Of a DNA stretch of 32,474 bases, positions 32,177 through 32,474 are shown in pieces. A model generated the notes under the pieces. That model had not been told where the DNA came from, did no database searches, and was given only the letters and a program-made list of their open reading frames with translations. Location: contig CAZTHP010000020.1 of the NCBI GenBank assembly GCA_964613155.1, positions 1 through 32,474 on the forward strand, given 5' to 3'. This stretch comes from TWA4 sp964613155. Lineage in GTDB: Bacteria > Bacillota > Clostridia > Lachnospirales > Lachnospiraceae. Within the stretch, counting starts at the first letter, position 1. Every line of letters starts with the position of its first letter. A program made the position numbers and the translations under genes.

Positions 32177-32205
32177 AATATACCATGTATTCAACAAGAA
32201 ATCAA
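32177..32205 (-). promoter_or_regulatory. Sigma-A promoter of the formate dehydrogenase operon
   Basis: The -35 is TTGATT (32205-32200), spacer 17 bp, -10 TATATT (32182-32177) preceded by TGG, an extended -10. Start expected near 32170, giving a leader of about 210 nt. Confidence 0.75.
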
Positions 32206-32301
32206 ATTTACCACTCTCATTTTTTGTTATTTTTTTGACAATTTCAACTCTTTTTTCTTTTGTATATCCTATTTTTCTTTTTCAAATATTTTCAATTTGT
32301 T

Positions 32302-32340
32302 AAAAAATTATCACTTGTTGGAATCTGTTACAAAAAGTGA
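32302..32340 (-). terminator. Weak terminator of a gene beyond the right edge
   Basis: On the minus strand TCACTT...GT pairs with AC-AAGTGA around a short loop, followed by TAATTTTTT. The stem is interrupted by three unpaired Ts. It would end a transcript entering from outside the window; from 32341 to the end I see no gene. Confidence 0.4.
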
Positions 32341-32474
32341 CGATTTTTTTGTTTGAAAGACACTTTTTCGCAGCTAAATTTTGTGAAATTTTCCACTCCA
32401 TTTCCGAAATCTTTTTTGAATATTTTGTATAAGTTTCCCCGATGTTTTGTGCTTTTTTATAGAGCATGTTGCTT

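Noticed and set aside
31976..32197. 73-codon minus-strand ORF ahead of the NuoE-like gene
   Set aside because: It starts at the promoter -10 and -35 region, has no ribosome binding site, matches no family I know, and its sequence is better explained as a structured leader.

Overview
The window is about 32.5 kb of low-to-moderate GC Firmicutes chromosome, most likely an anaerobic member of the Clostridia (Lachnospirales/Eubacteriales-like). The grounds are AGGAGG-type ribosome binding sites, clean sigma-A promoters, an NAD-linked formate dehydrogenase with a HydB/NuoF-type diaphorase, recJ next to apt, an excisionase-type HTH fused to a periplasmic-binding-protein fold, and a SleB-type wall hydrolase. 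No rRNA, tRNA, CRISPR array, complete insertion sequence or prophage was seen. Almost everything is on the minus strand; only modA, modB and modC are on plus.

Layout from left to right. 1-395 is non-coding or degenerate. 396-8462 holds housekeeping and envelope genes: a BirA-type biotin ligase, a small membrane protein, argF, an NfeD/SPFH pair, an SH3-SleB wall hydrolase, and apt followed by a SpoU/TrmH RNA methyltransferase. 8863-15372 holds DNA and cell-shape genes: recJ, then an mreB/mbl-recD2-comF operon in which recD2 is cut by an in-frame TAA. 15846-25417 is a molybdate and molybdenum-cofactor block: a membrane-anchored PstS-like protein, an HTH-PBP regulator, a Mop/TOBE molbindin, the ModABC transporter, MoaA and MoeA. 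A SanA/YdcF-like membrane protein follows. 26852-31960 is a three-gene operon (NuoE-like, NuoF/HydB-like, FdhA) for a cysteine-type molybdenum or tungsten formate dehydrogenase. The right-hand half therefore reads as one physiological unit: molybdate is imported and buffered, the pterin cofactor is built and charged with metal, and the cofactor goes into formate dehydrogenase.

The most unusual feature is between the genes. Most spacers longer than about 150 bp carry a short tandem-repeat array (units of about 17 to 75 bp, 2 to 6 copies), and each array has its own sequence. Several lie in 5' leaders between a good promoter and the ribosome binding site (argF, nfeD, apt). One 36-bp array has become coding and gives ComF a 60-residue N-terminal repeat. 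Other signals worth checking are a four-hairpin leader ahead of the formate dehydrogenase operon, a promoter-proximal terminator ahead of argF, a perfect WalR-type box at the wall-hydrolase promoter, and competing hairpins at the start of modB. All assignments come from reading the sequence; no database search was run.
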